Numbered from the stretch's first letter, positions 1-9,262 are shown. The stretch: DNA of 46,687 nucleotides from Oceanibaculum indicum P24 (GCF_000299935.1 NZ_AMRL01000027.1:1-46687), one strand, 5' to 3'. Numbers and translations are program-made. Notes: a model not told the origin generated them from the sequence alone.

Positions 1-847
1 GCGCCGGCAGGCCGCCGGTGCTGGCCACGCCCATCGCCGGTATGAAGGCCCGGTTGGCGAGGCTGGAACCGTAGAGCTGGCCATTCTTGATGCCGAGCGC
101 CAGGGTCTGGAGATTGCCGCGCTCGTTGCTGATATAGGCCGACTGGCGGCGCACATCGTCGGTCATCTCGTTCAGCAGACGGTCGATCAGCACCACGGTG
201 CGGTTCACATCGTCTTCCAGGATGCCCAGCTGGCGGTGATCTTCCTCGACCGCGCCGGACAGGCCATAGGCCGCCCGCGTGGATTGCAGCAGATAGGCCG
301 ACAGGTTGCTGTCGGCAGCGGCGCGGTTGGCCAGCTCGTTCATCCGGCCGACATCATTGTTCAGCGTCTCAAGCTGGCGCTGCGACTGGTCCCACTGCTG
401 GACCAGCACCGGGTTGCCCGGCGTGGTGCCGACCTGCAGGCGCGCATTGATCGCCGCGACCATGCCGTGATAGGCGGAGGCGTTCTGCTCGATGGTGTTG
501 CGGATCTGCTGCAGCGAATCATTGTGCTGCGCAATCGAGCTTTGCAGGCGGCGCAGATCTTCGCGCAGTTCCTGCACCTTCTGCCCGACATAGGTGCCGG
601 TCGGCTGGCCCGGGCGCGGCGGCTCGATCCTGAAATCGGTGCTGCCAAGCGCCGGCGGTGGCGCGCCGAGAACCGGCTGAGCGTTGCGTTCAGCGGGAGA
701 CGGCTCGATCGCGACCTGTTGCCCCTGGCTACCGCCCGCCGGATTTTCGCCCGTCAAGGTCGGCCACAGCGTGTCCGACGTGAAGGAACATCCAGAGAGT
801 AGCAGCGCTGCCCCCACAAGACCTGTCCATGAACGGGACTTTGTCAT
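1..847 (-). CDS. Putative lipoprotein with coiled-coil region (3' end outside window)
   Basis: The minus-strand frame is open from 847 to the window edge, about 282 codons, with no stop reached. The N-terminus MTKSRSWTGLVGAALLLSGC is a classic lipoprotein signal with lipobox LSGC, so the mature protein should be anchored to a membrane by a lipidated cysteine. A proline-rich linker follows, then a long Gln/Asn/Leu-rich helical stretch with heptad-like spacing, suggesting a coiled coil in the periplasm. I chose ATG 847 because it places a positively charged n-region directly before the hydrophobic core; an in-frame ATG at 862 would add five residues. The missing C-terminus could carry an OmpA-type or other peptidoglycan-binding domain, but nothing in the window shows it. 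Function unknown. Confidence 0.6.
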   Translation of the reverse strand, partial: MTKSRSWTGLVGAALLLSGCSFTSDTLWPTLTGENPAGGSQGQQVAIEPSPAERNAQPVLGAPPPALGSTDFRIEPPRPGQPTGTYVGQKVQELREDLRRLQSSIAQHNDSLQQIRNTIEQNASAYHGMVAAINARLQVGTTPGNPVLVQQWDQSQRQLETLNNDVGRMNELANRAAADSNLSAYLLQSTRAAYGLSGAVEEDHRQLGILEDDVNRTVVLIDRLLNEMTDDVRRQSAYISNERGNLQTLALGIKNGQLYGSSLANRAFIPAMGVASTGGLPA

Positions 848-926
848 TCCAGACTGCCACATGCTTGTTTCTATTGTCCCCGACTGCGGTCAGCAGACCG
901 TAACCCCCGAAACGCCGCCCTGCCCA

Positions 927-962
927 GTCCCGATTTAATCGAATGTCCCGAATTAATCGAAT
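927..962. repeat. Two tandem copies of an 18-bp unit
   Basis: GTCCCGATTTAATCGAAT at 927-944 is followed directly by GTCCCGAATTAATCGAAT at 945-962, differing at one base. It lies upstream of the lipoprotein gene (start 847) in the 848-1254 gap, where GC content drops. A tandem 18-bp unit containing TTAATCGAAT could be a paired protein-binding site for that leftward gene, but no regulator is identifiable. Apart from this and the palindrome at 1163-1179, I see no gene in this 400-base gap. Confidence 0.6.
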
Positions 963-1162
963 CTTTGCAGCAACGCGCGCTAACCGCTTAATTTTGCGTC
1001 GATACTACCGAAAGCCCGGCAGTGTCACAAGCTGATTTAACCCGCAACACCGCCAGCGGGCCGGAAAAGCTGACGAACAAACGCATATTCCTGCCCCGGA
1101 GCCTGCGAATTACTGCTCTCCAGCGGCGTTTTCCGACGCCGGGCAGGACCCGCGATTTTCCG

Positions 1163-1179
1163 CGCAATAGCCTATTGCG
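1163..1179. promoter_or_regulatory. 17-bp palindrome upstream of tRNA-Arg
   Basis: CGCAATAG and CTATTGCG form perfect 8-bp arms around a single central C. The right arm overlaps a weak -35-like TTGCGT (1175-1180), which is 17 bp from a -10-like TAGTGT (1198-1203), about 50 bases before the tRNA. It could be an operator or a chance palindrome; the promoter match is weak. Confidence 0.35.
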
Positions 1180-1254
1180 TTTACCGGAGGCTTTGAGTAG
1201 TGTGCGCGCCTCGCTGGGGGGTGGCCCGCCACCACGGCCTTCCCGGACGACAAA

Positions 1255-1331
1255 GCGCCCGTAGCTCAACTGGATAGAGCATCTGACTACGGATCAGAAG
1301 GTTAGGAGTTCGAATCTTCTCGGGCGCGCCA
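1255..1331 (+). tRNA. tRNA-Arg (anticodon ACG)
   Basis: This folds as a complete 77-nt tRNA. The acceptor stem pairs GCGCCCG (1255-1261) with CGGGCGC (1321-1327), followed by discriminator G and an encoded CCA. The anticodon arm is TCTGA / CTACGGA / TCAGA, giving anticodon ACG, which is normally deaminated to ICG and reads CGU, CGC and CGA. The T-loop GTTCGAATC is present. It is followed by an intrinsic terminator, so it is probably a single-gene transcript. Confidence 0.97.
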
Positions 1332-1355
1332 TTTTCTGCTGTTGAAGCGAACCGG

Positions 1356-1387
1356 ACCGGGACCTGAGCACAGGCCCGGTTTTTTTT
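1356..1387 (+). terminator. Intrinsic terminator after tRNA-Arg
   Basis: ACCGGGACCTG pairs with CAGGCCCGGT around a 4-nt AGCA loop, with one bulged A, and the stem runs directly into eight T residues. This is a textbook Rho-independent terminator for the tRNA-Arg transcript. The opposite strand lacks a T-run, so it should act mainly in the plus direction. Confidence 0.9.
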
Positions 1388-1402
1388 GTGCCCATCTCCG
1401 GC

Positions 1403-1960
1403 CTAGCGTGCCGCCATCTCCTGCGCAAGCTGGCCCAGCAGCCGGCTCATCGCCGCCGCCATGGCAGCGGCTTCCGCGCCATCGCCGGTGCCGGGCGATA
1501 GCGCCTCCGAAGCCTGGAACCGGCCGCTGCGCAGCGCCTCGCCTGCCCCAGCGGAAAGCTGCCAGCCGGCCCACAGCGCCACCTGGCCATCCGGCGCCGG
1601 CTCGAACCTGTCGATCCGTACATCATAGAGCGCGCCAGCCGGCATGGTTGGCCGCAGCGCGCCCAGCTCCGCCTCCAGCACGCGGCGGATGCCGGCCTCA
1701 AGGCGCTCGCCCCAATACTGGCCACGGCGCTCCACCAGCTGGGTTTCCGACATCCGCCAGACCGGATGGCGGCGCTGCAGATATTCCGCGACCTCGATGC
1801 GCCCCATCCGCGTCTCCGTCGCCGGTACGGCGGCCGCCGTGCTAGACAGCACGACGACGCGCGGATCGGGGCGCGGCCCGCCGGTGCAGCCGGCCAGCAG
1901 CAGGACCAGCAGGAAGAAGCAGGAAAGCCGGGTCAGAAACATGGTCCGCATCTCGCTCAC
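1403..1960 (-). CDS. ABC-type transport auxiliary lipoprotein (PqiC-like)
   Basis: A 185-residue lipoprotein: hydrophobic signal FFLLVLLLAGC with lipobox LAGC near residue 25, then a compact mixed domain containing PRPDPRVVVL and VERRGQYWGERLEAGIRRVLEAEL. The layout fits the auxiliary lipoprotein family (PqiC type) that accompanies MCE-domain lipid transporters at the outer membrane. The start is a GTG overlapping the stop of the upstream mlaD-like gene as GTGA, which suggests translational coupling; ATGs at 1951 and 1942 are alternatives. It is the last gene of the leftward Mla-type operon. Family assignment rests on context plus the lipoprotein pattern. Confidence 0.8.
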   Translation of the reverse strand: MSEMRTMFLTRLSCFFLLVLLLAGCTGGPRPDPRVVVLSSTAAAVPATETRMGRIEVAEYLQRRHPVWRMSETQLVERRGQYWGERLEAGIRRVLEAELGALRPTMPAGALYDVRIDRFEPAPDGQVALWAGWQLSAGAGEALRSGRFQASEALSPGTGDGAEAAAMAAAMSRLLGQLAQEMAAR

Positions 1961-2937
1961 CGCCCGAGGATCAGAAGGTTGGGGTCCCGCTCGATGGCTT
2001 CGGCGAAGCTGCGCAGCGCCCGCGTGGCCACCGCCAGATCGCGGATCGCCGATTCCGCATCCTGCCGCAGCACCGAACGGCCATCGACGGTCTGGTTCAA
2101 CGTCTCGGTCAGGGCGGAAAGCTGCGCCAGGGTGCGGTCGGCATTCTCCAGCACCTTGCGCACATCCGCCGCCGTGGCACCGACTTCCTCTCCCGCCCCA
2201 TCGCTGAGCGCGGTGACGGAGCGCAGCGCGGTGCGCACCTCCTCCTCCAGCCCCAGCAGCACCACCGTTGCCATGTCGAGGCTGTCATCCAGCCGGTCCA
2301 TCGTCGTGCCGACCCGGCCGGACATGCCGCCCATTTCCTCGGCAGCGATGTCGGCGAGGCGCTGCACGGCGGTCAGCGTGCCGATCAGCTTGTCCACCGC
2401 CTCGCGCAGCGGCAGTTCCGCAATCGTGTCCTTCACCGCCTGGATTTCCGAGCGGATCGAGGCGATCTCCGGCACTGAATCATCCAGCGCCAACAGCCGC
2501 TCCGGCGTCTCCGGACGGAAATCCAGCTGCACGCCGAGCTGGCCAGTGATCAGGCTGAGCGTCACCAGCTGGGCGCGCAGGCCCAGTTCGCCCAGCTTGT
2601 CGAAATCCGGCACCTGCAGCATCGCCTGGTTGCCGTTCGGCAGGCGCACCACATCGGTTTCCAGTGACATATAGACGGCGATCTGGGCCGAGGCTTCGCC
2701 GGGCGATATCTGCAGCTGGATACGCTCCACCCGGCCCACCGGCACGCCGCGGAAGCTGACCGGCGCGCCGATGCTGAGGCCGCCGACCGAGCCATCGAAA
2801 TAGCTGACGGCGATAAGCCGCTGCTCCCACAGCCGGCCGGCGCCGAAGAACAGTGCCGCCGCGACGGCGAGGGCAATGGCGGCGATCACGAAGCCGCCGA
2901 CCAGCACCGCCCCCTTGCGTTCCGTTCCGACTGCCAT
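1957..2937 (-). CDS. MlaD/MCE-domain lipid-transport substrate-binding protein
   Basis: A 326-residue protein with one N-terminal membrane anchor (residues about 11-31), then an MCE domain with the typical YFDGSVGGLSIGAPVSFRGV and VGRVERIQL segments, and a long C-terminal helical tail. MCE proteins of this type form hexameric periplasmic rings that bind and pass phospholipids between the membranes, fed by an MlaE/MlaF ABC complex. It lies 10 bases after the ATPase gene and overlaps the lipoprotein gene by 4 bases. The single MCE domain makes it MlaD-like rather than PqiB-like, which has three; the exact lipid and transport direction cannot be read from sequence. Confidence 0.9.
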   Translation of the reverse strand: MAVGTERKGAVLVGGFVIAAIALAVAAALFFGAGRLWEQRLIAVSYFDGSVGGLSIGAPVSFRGVPVGRVERIQLQISPGEASAQIAVYMSLETDVVRLPNGNQAMLQVPDFDKLGELGLRAQLVTLSLITGQLGVQLDFRPETPERLLALDDSVPEIASIRSEIQAVKDTIAELPLREAVDKLIGTLTAVQRLADIAAEEMGGMSGRVGTTMDRLDDSLDMATVVLLGLEEEVRTALRSVTALSDGAGEEVGATAADVRKVLENADRTLAQLSALTETLNQTVDGRSVLRQDAESAIRDLAVATRALRSFAEAIERDPNLLILGR

Positions 2938-2947
2938 GGCGCCCCGC

Positions 2948-3703
2948 TCAGGCCTCGCGGCGCAGGAAGGCCTGCACCGTCTTGTTGTCGGATGTGTCGA
3001 GCATCGCCTGCGGATGGCCGATCGCCGACGGCACCTTGGTTTCCGCGTCCAGGAAGATCGCCTTGTCAGCCACGGCGAAGATGCTGGCCAGCTCGTGCGT
3101 CACCATCACGATGGTGGTCCCCAGCATGTCCCTGATCTGCAGGATGAGGTCATCGAGCCGGCGCGAACTGATCGGGTCGAGGCCGGCCGACGGCTCGTCG
3201 AGGAACAGGATGTCCGGGTCCAGCGCCAGCGCCCGCGCCAGGCCGGCACGCTTGCGCATGCCGCCGCTGAGCGAGGCAGGATACAGATCCTCCCGCCCGG
3301 CGAGCCCGACCAGCGCCAGCTTGAAGGCGACCATGGCGGCGATCTCTTCCCTCCCCAGCCCCGTGAATATCTCCAGCGGCAGGGCGACATTCTCCCCCAC
3401 CGTCATCGACGACCAGAGCGCACCGCCCTGGAACAGCACCCCGAAACGCCGGGCAATATCCCCCAGCCCCTCCAGCGGGGTATCGCCATCATACAGGATT
3501 TCGCCAGCGGCGGGACGATGAAGGCCGATCAGATGCTTCAAGAGGGTGCTCTTGCCGCAACCGCTGCCGCCCATGATGACGAAGATCTCGCCGCGCGCGA
3601 CATCGAACTCCACCGCGCGCTGCACCACCACATCGCCATAGGCCATGGTGAGGCCGCGCACCGACAGGGCGGGTTTCACGCCGGTTTCAGATGTCGAGCG
3701 CAT
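2948..3703 (-). CDS. MlaF-type ABC transporter ATP-binding protein
   Basis: About 251 residues with Walker A GGSGCGKST (about 45-53), signature LSGGMRKRAGLARAL, Walker B ILFLDEPSAGLDP and switch His in MVTHE. This is the energising subunit of the lipid ABC complex with the adjacent permease and MCE protein, as in MlaF. I chose ATG 3703, which overlaps the 3' end of the permease gene; no strong ribosome site is visible, and GTG 3679 is an alternative. The frame stays open farther upstream only because it shadows the permease gene. Confidence 0.88.
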   Translation of the reverse strand: MRSTSETGVKPALSVRGLTMAYGDVVVQRAVEFDVARGEIFVIMGGSGCGKSTLLKHLIGLHRPAAGEILYDGDTPLEGLGDIARRFGVLFQGGALWSSMTVGENVALPLEIFTGLGREEIAAMVAFKLALVGLAGREDLYPASLSGGMRKRAGLARALALDPDILFLDEPSAGLDPISSRRLDDLILQIRDMLGTTIVMVTHELASIFAVADKAIFLDAETKVPSAIGHPQAMLDTSDNKTVQAFLRREA

Positions 3704-4817
3704 TGGCGCACACCGCAAAGACGGCATCGAGCAGGATGATGCCGACGATGGAGATGACCACGGCATCCGTCGCCGCCTTGCCGACATCGGCGGCACTGCG
3801 CCCCGCCGCCAGCCCGCAGCGGCAGCCGACCGCGGCGACCAGCAGCCCGAAGGTGATGCTCTTCACGAAGCCGAGCGCGAAATTGGCGCCCCCGATGGCG
3901 CCGCGCGTCTGCTCCAGATAGGCAACGGTGCTGAGGTCGAGCACGCCGATGGCGATCAGCATGCCGCCCAGCAGGCCCATCGCAGTGCCATAGATGTAGA
4001 GCAGCGGCATCATCGCCGAGAGCGCCAGCACGCGCGGCACCACCAGATAGGCGACAGGCGAGATGCCCAGCGTCTTCAGCGCGTCGATCTCCTCATTGCC
4101 CTGCATGGCGGCCAGCCGCGCGGCATAGGAAGCACCTGTCCGCCCGGCCACCACGATGGCGGTCATCACCGCCGCCAGTTCGCGCGCCATGGCGATGCCG
4201 ACCAGATCGGCGACCAGGATGCCGGCGCCGAAATTGCGCAGCTGCACCGCGCCGACAAAGGCAAGGATGGCGCCGACCAGCAGGGTGACGATGGAAACGA
4301 TGGCCAGCGTGCCGGCACCGGCATCGCGGAACAGTGCCAGCGTCTCCGCCGCGCGCGGGCGCTGGCGTACGCCACGCCGGGGCGCAAACAGCTCCAGCAT
4401 CACATCGCCGAGGAATCCGACGACGGTGCGCAGGCGGCGCAGTTCAGCCAGCGTGCCGAGGCCGACCCGGCTGGCGAAGCCGCCATCCGATGCTTTGTTG
4501 CGGGGCGCGGGCCGGTCCGACTTGTCGGCAAGTTCAAGGGCAGCCGTCAGCGATTCGGGCAGCCCGTCCAGGCGGAGCTTCTGGCCGCGGCGGGCGGCCT
4601 CCGCCTTCAGCGCATAGAGGAAAGCGGGAAGGGTTGCGTCCCAGCGCTCCAGATCGCGCACCCGGACGGTCAGGGTGGTGCCCTCGGCCTCTGCGGGCTG
4701 GGCCAGCAGGTCGCGCAGGCGCGGCGGCTGTCCCGTCATGGTCCAGCTGCCGGACAGGGTCAGCACGACAGTCCGGCCGTCCCGCGACACGGCAATGCGG
4801 TTGTCCCTGGCGGGCAT
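3687..4817 (-). CDS. MlaE-family ABC permease with N-terminal STAS domain
   Basis: About 376 residues. The first 100 or so resemble a STAS domain (VVLTLSGSWT ... VRDLERWDATLPAFLYAL). The rest is an MlaE permease, with conserved segments LVGAILAFVGAVQL, ARELAAVMTAIVVAGRTGASYAARLAAM and MQGNEEIDALKTLGISP. Such fused STAS-MlaE proteins carry the MlaB role and the inner-membrane permease in one chain, consistent with no separate mlaB gene here. I chose ATG 4817 because AGGAGG lies about 12 bases upstream; ATG 4856 is possible. It is the first gene of the Mla-type operon, 115 bases after the RND pump gene. Confidence 0.9.
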   Translation of the reverse strand: MPARDNRIAVSRDGRTVVLTLSGSWTMTGQPPRLRDLLAQPAEAEGTTLTVRVRDLERWDATLPAFLYALKAEAARRGQKLRLDGLPESLTAALELADKSDRPAPRNKASDGGFASRVGLGTLAELRRLRTVVGFLGDVMLELFAPRRGVRQRPRAAETLALFRDAGAGTLAIVSIVTLLVGAILAFVGAVQLRNFGAGILVADLVGIAMARELAAVMTAIVVAGRTGASYAARLAAMQGNEEIDALKTLGISPVAYLVVPRVLALSAMMPLLYIYGTAMGLLGGMLIAIGVLDLSTVAYLEQTRGAIGGANFALGFVKSITFGLLVAAVGCRCGLAAGRSAADVGKAATDAVVISIVGIILLDAVFAVCANALDI

Positions 4818-4932
4818 GGCCTGGAGAGCCCTCCTCTGGCGCCATCGGCGCGGCACGCTTTCCGACAGTGCTACAATGCGGATGGGCCAGGATCAACCGT
4901 GCGGGGTATTTCCGCTTCCCTTACGCCCCCGG

Positions 4933-7900
4933 TCACTCTGCCGGGCTGGGGACGGGCTTCTGTGGATCGGCCAGGATTTCCGGCGCCTCGCCGCCGCGCT
5001 GGCGGGTCAGCAGCGTATAGATGGTCGGCACCACGAACAGGGTGAGGATCGTGCCGCAGGTCATGCCGCCGACGATCACCCAGCCGATGGCCTGGCGGCT
5101 TTCCGCGCCGGCACCGGTGGCCACCGCCAGCGGCACCGCGCCCAGCACCATGGCGCCCGTCGTCATCAGGATCGGGCGCAGCCGCAGCACGGCGGATTCC
5201 ACCACCGCCTCGCGCAGCTTCATGCCGCGTTCCTGCAGCTGGTTGGCGAACTCCACGATCAGGATGCCGTGCTTGGTGATCAGCCCGACCAGCGTGATCA
5301 ATCCGATCTGGCTGTAGATGTTGATCGTGTTGCCGGTGAAATACAGCGCTGCCAGCGCGCCGGTCAGCGACAGCGGCACGGTCAGGATGATGATCAGCGG
5401 ATCGACGAAGCTCTCGAACTGCGCCGCCAGCACCAGATAGATGAAGGCCAGCGCCAGCAGGAAGATGACATAGAGCGCCTGGCCGGCCTGGCGGAATTCG
5501 CGCGACTGGCCATTCAGGTCGGTCTGCACATTGGCCGGCAGTACGCGCGCCGCCGTCTCCTCCAGGAACACCAGCCCCTCGCCCAGCGCGTAGCCCGGCG
5601 CCAGGTTGGCGGTGATGGTGGCGGAGCGCAGCTGGTTGAAGCGGTTCAGCTCACGCGGGGCGACCACCTCCTCCACCTTCGCGAGGTTGGAAAACTGCAC
5701 CATCTCGCCGCGCGGCGTTCGCAGATAGATGCCCGACAGATCGCCCGGCGTGCGGCGGTCCGCATCCTCGACCTGGACGATCACGTCATACTGCTCGCCA
5801 TTCATGTTGAAGCGCGTGACCTGGCGCCCGCCCAGCAGGGTTTCCAGCGTGCGCCCGATGACCGAGATGGGGATGCCGAGATCGGCTGCCTTCTCGCGGT
5901 CCACATCAATATCGAGCTGCGGCTTGTTCAGCTTCAGATCGTCGTCGAGGTTGACGAAGCCCGGATATTCCCGCGCCTCCTTCATCACCAGTTCCAGATA
6001 GCCTTCCAGCTCCTGATAGCTGGCCGTCGTCTGCAGCACGAACTGGATCGGCCGCTCGCGCGAATTCTGACCAAAGGCCGGGCGGTTGATGGCGAAGGCG
6101 CGGATGCCGGCAATCTTCGCCAGCTTCTTCTGCAGCTCCTCCACCACTGTCTGCTGCTTGCGGTCGCGATCCTCCCAGTTCTTCAGGCGCGCGAAGGAGA
6201 CCGACTGGGTGACATCGGGGAAGCCGGTGATGACGATGGCGCCCTCCACCTCCGGCGTGTCCAGCAGCATCTTCTCGAACTTCTGGGCGTAGTGATCGGC
6301 GAATTCCAGCGTCGCCCCTTCCGGCGCGCTGGAGAACACGTTGATGGTGCCGCGATCCTCGGTCGGCGCCAGTTCCGACTTCAGGTTCGTGAACAGGAAA
6401 TAGCTCGACCCGGCGACACCCAGGCCGACCAGCACCACGAGGAAGCGCACCTTCAGCGAGCCGATCAGCAGCCGGCGATAGCCATTGGCGAAGCTGTTGA
6501 ACGCCCCTTCCAGCAGATTATAGAGGCGACCGTGCGATTCGTGCGCCTTCAGCATCTTGGAGCACATCATCGGCGTCAGCGTCAGCGCCACGAAGCCCGA
6601 CACCACGACAGCGCCGGCCAGCGCCAGCGCGAACTCGATGAACAGCCGGCCGGTGCGGCCCTCGGCGAAGGCCACCGGCGTGAACACGGCGGCCAGCGTC
6701 ATCGTCATGGCGATGACCGCGAAGGCGATCTCCTTGGTGCCGACGATGGCGGCGCCGAACGGCGTCTTGCCCATCTCCAGATGGCGGTGGACGTTTTCCA
6801 GCACGACGATGGCGTCGTCCACCACCAGGCCGATGGCCAGCACCATCGCCAGCAGGGTCAGCGTGTTGATGCTGAAACCCATGGCGAACATGAAGATGAA
6901 GGCGCCGATCAGCGAGACCGGGATGGTGACCATCGGGATGATGGTCGCGCGCAGGCTGCGCAGGAAGAAGAAGATCACCAGCACGACCAGCACCACCGCC
7001 TCGATGATGGTGGTGAACACATTGTCGATCGACCGCTCGATGAAGACCGAGGTGTCGAAGGCCACTTCCGCCTGCATGTCGGGCGGCAGGTCGGCGACGA
7101 TCTTCGGCAGTTCGGCGCGCACCGCCTTGGAGACTTCCAGCGGGTTGGCGGTCGCCTGCTTCACGATGCCCAGCGTCAGCGAGTTCACGCCATTATAGCG
7201 CGAGACACGGCGGTTATCGGCCGGTCCCAGCTCCGCACGGCCGACATCGCGCAGCTTCACCTGGAAGCCGTTCGCCTCCTTCAGCACGATGTTCTCGAAC
7301 TGCTCCGGCGTCACCAGGTTGGTGCGCGACAGCACGGTGAATTCGCGGCTGAGACTCTCGATGCGCCCGGACGGGATTTCCACATTCTGCTGGCGCAGCG
7401 CGTTCTCGACATCCTGGACGGTCAGGTTGTAGCCGGCCAGCTTGGCGCGGTCGATCCACACCCGCATGGAGAAGCGGCGCTCGCCATAGATGCGCACCTC
7501 GGCGAGGCCCGGCAGGGTCTGCAGCCGGTCCACGAAGAAGCGGTCGGCATAGTCCGTCAGCTCCATGGAGGAGCGGCCCGGCGCGGAGAAGCCGACGAAC
7601 AGGATCGGCGAGGCATCGGCCTCCACCTTGGAGATCACCGGCTCCTCGATCTCCTCCGGCAGGCGGCCGCGCACGCGGCTCACCCGGTCGCGCACGTCGC
7701 TGGCCGCGACATCCGGGTCGGTGCCGAGGCGGAAGCGGATGGTGATGTCGGAGCGTTCCTGCCGGCTCCGGGAGATGATGGTCTCGATGCCCTCGATGCC
7801 GGAAATCGAGCTTTCCAGCACCTGCGTCACCTGCGATTCGATGATCTCCGCGCTGGCGCCCAGATAATCGGTACGCACGGAGACGACAGGCTCGTCGATG

Positions 7901-8016
7901 TTGGGATATTCGCGGACCGGCAGACGGTCGTAGCTGACCATGCCGACCAGCAGGATCATCAGGCTCATGACGGTCGCGAAGACCGGACGCCTGACGCAAA
8001 GCTCGAACAGGTTCAA
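4933..8016 (-). CDS. RND multidrug efflux transporter, inner-membrane subunit (HAE1 type)
   Basis: A 1027-residue AcrB/MexF-like pump. TM1 lies within the first 30 residues (RRPVFATVMSLMILLVG), followed by a large periplasmic porter region, then TM4 with the proton-relay Asp pair in GLVVDDAIVVLENVH, a second periplasmic half, and the closing TM block with PLSLTGALAALYFTG. Length and two-fold layout match the family norm. It starts 12 bases after the adaptor gene, so the two form an operon. No TolC-type outer-membrane factor lies nearby, so one encoded elsewhere must serve. Substrates cannot be predicted; the family exports drugs, bile salts, solvents or lipids. Confidence 0.96.
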   Translation of the reverse strand: MNLFELCVRRPVFATVMSLMILLVGMVSYDRLPVREYPNIDEPVVSVRTDYLGASAEIIESQVTQVLESSISGIEGIETIISRSRQERSDITIRFRLGTDPDVAASDVRDRVSRVRGRLPEEIEEPVISKVEADASPILFVGFSAPGRSSMELTDYADRFFVDRLQTLPGLAEVRIYGERRFSMRVWIDRAKLAGYNLTVQDVENALRQQNVEIPSGRIESLSREFTVLSRTNLVTPEQFENIVLKEANGFQVKLRDVGRAELGPADNRRVSRYNGVNSLTLGIVKQATANPLEVSKAVRAELPKIVADLPPDMQAEVAFDTSVFIERSIDNVFTTIIEAVVLVVLVIFFFLRSLRATIIPMVTIPVSLIGAFIFMFAMGFSINTLTLLAMVLAIGLVVDDAIVVLENVHRHLEMGKTPFGAAIVGTKEIAFAVIAMTMTLAAVFTPVAFAEGRTGRLFIEFALALAGAVVVSGFVALTLTPMMCSKMLKAHESHGRLYNLLEGAFNSFANGYRRLLIGSLKVRFLVVLVGLGVAGSSYFLFTNLKSELAPTEDRGTINVFSSAPEGATLEFADHYAQKFEKMLLDTPEVEGAIVITGFPDVTQSVSFARLKNWEDRDRKQQTVVEELQKKLAKIAGIRAFAINRPAFGQNSRERPIQFVLQTTASYQELEGYLELVMKEAREYPGFVNLDDDLKLNKPQLDIDVDREKAADLGIPISVIGRTLETLLGGRQVTRFNMNGEQYDVIVQVEDADRRTPGDLSGIYLRTPRGEMVQFSNLAKVEEVVAPRELNRFNQLRSATITANLAPGYALGEGLVFLEETAARVLPANVQTDLNGQSREFRQAGQALYVIFLLALAFIYLVLAAQFESFVDPLIIILTVPLSLTGALAALYFTGNTINIYSQIGLITLVGLITKHGILIVEFANQLQERGMKLREAVVESAVLRLRPILMTTGAMVLGAVPLAVATGAGAESRQAIGWVIVGGMTCGTILTLFVVPTIYTLLTRQRGGEAPEILADPQKPVPSPAE

Positions 8017-8028
8017 GGGCCGCTCCCC

Positions 8029-9159
8029 TTAGCTGCCGGGGGCGGTGCGGCCAGTGCCGGCGACCGGCGCGCCACGACCGACCACATCGACCTTGATGCC
8101 ATCGCGCAGCCGGAGCTGCCCGGCGACGACCACGACGTCCTTCGGCTTCAGCCCGGACAGCACCTCGACCAGGCCGGGCCGGCGCTCGCCAAGCTGCACC
8201 TCGGTCAGCACCGCCTTATCCTCGACCAGCCGATAGACGAAGCGCTTCTGGCCGACCGGCGTGACCGAGGATTCCGGCACCAGCACGGCATCCGGCCGGG
8301 TCTCGGCAATGATGGTCAGGCGGATGAACAGGCCGGGCGACAGGGCGAGATCGGGGTTGGGCACCAGCGCGCGGATGCGCAGCGAGCGGCCATTCACATC
8401 GATCTGCGGGTCGATGGCGTAGATTTCGCCGGTGAAGCTCTGGCCGGCCAGCGCGTTGGCGGTCATCTCGATCTTCTGGCCGACGCGGACCGCCGTCAGA
8501 TAGACTTCCGGCACCCGGAATTCCGCCTTCAGCGGATCGATCTGCTGCAAGGTTACAATAGTATCAGCCGGCGTCACATAACGGCCGAGGCTGATGCTGC
8601 GCAGACCCAGCACGCCGGAGAAGGGCGCGCGGATCGTCGCCTTGTCCAGCCGCGCCTTGGCGAGATCGACACCGGCCTCGTCGGAGCGCAGCCGGGCAAC
8701 CGCCTCGTCGCGCGCGCGCACCGTGCCGGTGCCCTGCTTCAACAGCGTGTCGGCCCGGTCGTAATTAGCCTTGGAAAGCGACAGGTTGGCCTGCGCCTGG
8801 GCGAGTTCGGCCTGGAGGATATCCTTGTCCAGCTCGACCAGCGGGGCGCCGCGCTCAACGCGCTGCACATCCTCGAACAGGATGCGCGAGATTCGGCCAG
8901 AGATTTCCGGCTGGATCGTCACCGCCTCGTTCGGCAGCAGCGAGCCGACGGCAGTGATTTCCGTACGCACCGTATCGACGGTCACCTCGGCGACCTCGAC
9001 TGGCGGGCCGGCATTCTGCTGCGGCGCGGGTTTTGCGGTCTGGCCATTCGCACTTTGGGCTACCGCGGCGGACCGCTCAGCCTTCAGATGATAGGCCACC
9101 CCGCCGCCTGCGGCAGCCAGTACCAGCAGCCCCGCCAGAATCTTCCAGCCTGCGCTCAT
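8029..9159 (-). CDS. RND efflux periplasmic adaptor (HlyD/MexE-like membrane fusion protein)
   Basis: About 376 residues. An N-terminal anchor or signal (WKILAGLLVLAAAGGGVAYHL) precedes a lipoyl/barrel-sandwich hybrid core (GSLLPNEAVTIQPEISGRI ... GAPLVELDKDILQAELAQAQ), an alpha-hairpin and beta-barrel domains (FSGVLGLRSISLGRYVTP; GRSLRIRALVPNPD). It bridges the adjacent RND pump to an outer-membrane channel. I chose ATG 9159 because GGAAAG lies about 5 bases upstream and the hydrophobic anchor starts immediately; a longer frame from 9231 adds a poorly supported basic segment. It is the first gene of the two-gene efflux operon. Confidence 0.94.
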   Translation of the reverse strand: MSAGWKILAGLLVLAAAGGGVAYHLKAERSAAVAQSANGQTAKPAPQQNAGPPVEVAEVTVDTVRTEITAVGSLLPNEAVTIQPEISGRISRILFEDVQRVERGAPLVELDKDILQAELAQAQANLSLSKANYDRADTLLKQGTGTVRARDEAVARLRSDEAGVDLAKARLDKATIRAPFSGVLGLRSISLGRYVTPADTIVTLQQIDPLKAEFRVPEVYLTAVRVGQKIEMTANALAGQSFTGEIYAIDPQIDVNGRSLRIRALVPNPDLALSPGLFIRLTIIAETRPDAVLVPESSVTPVGQKRFVYRLVEDKAVLTEVQLGERRPGLVEVLSGLKPKDVVVVAGQLRLRDGIKVDVVGRGAPVAGTGRTAPGS

Positions 9160-9262
9160 CGCTTTCCGTATCCATGTCGAAGGGCAGAAATCCGCATTTC
9201 CGCGCTTCCTGATAATGAGGCCGGGTCGCAAAGAGTCAAGGCGCCTTACAGGCTTAAGGCCG

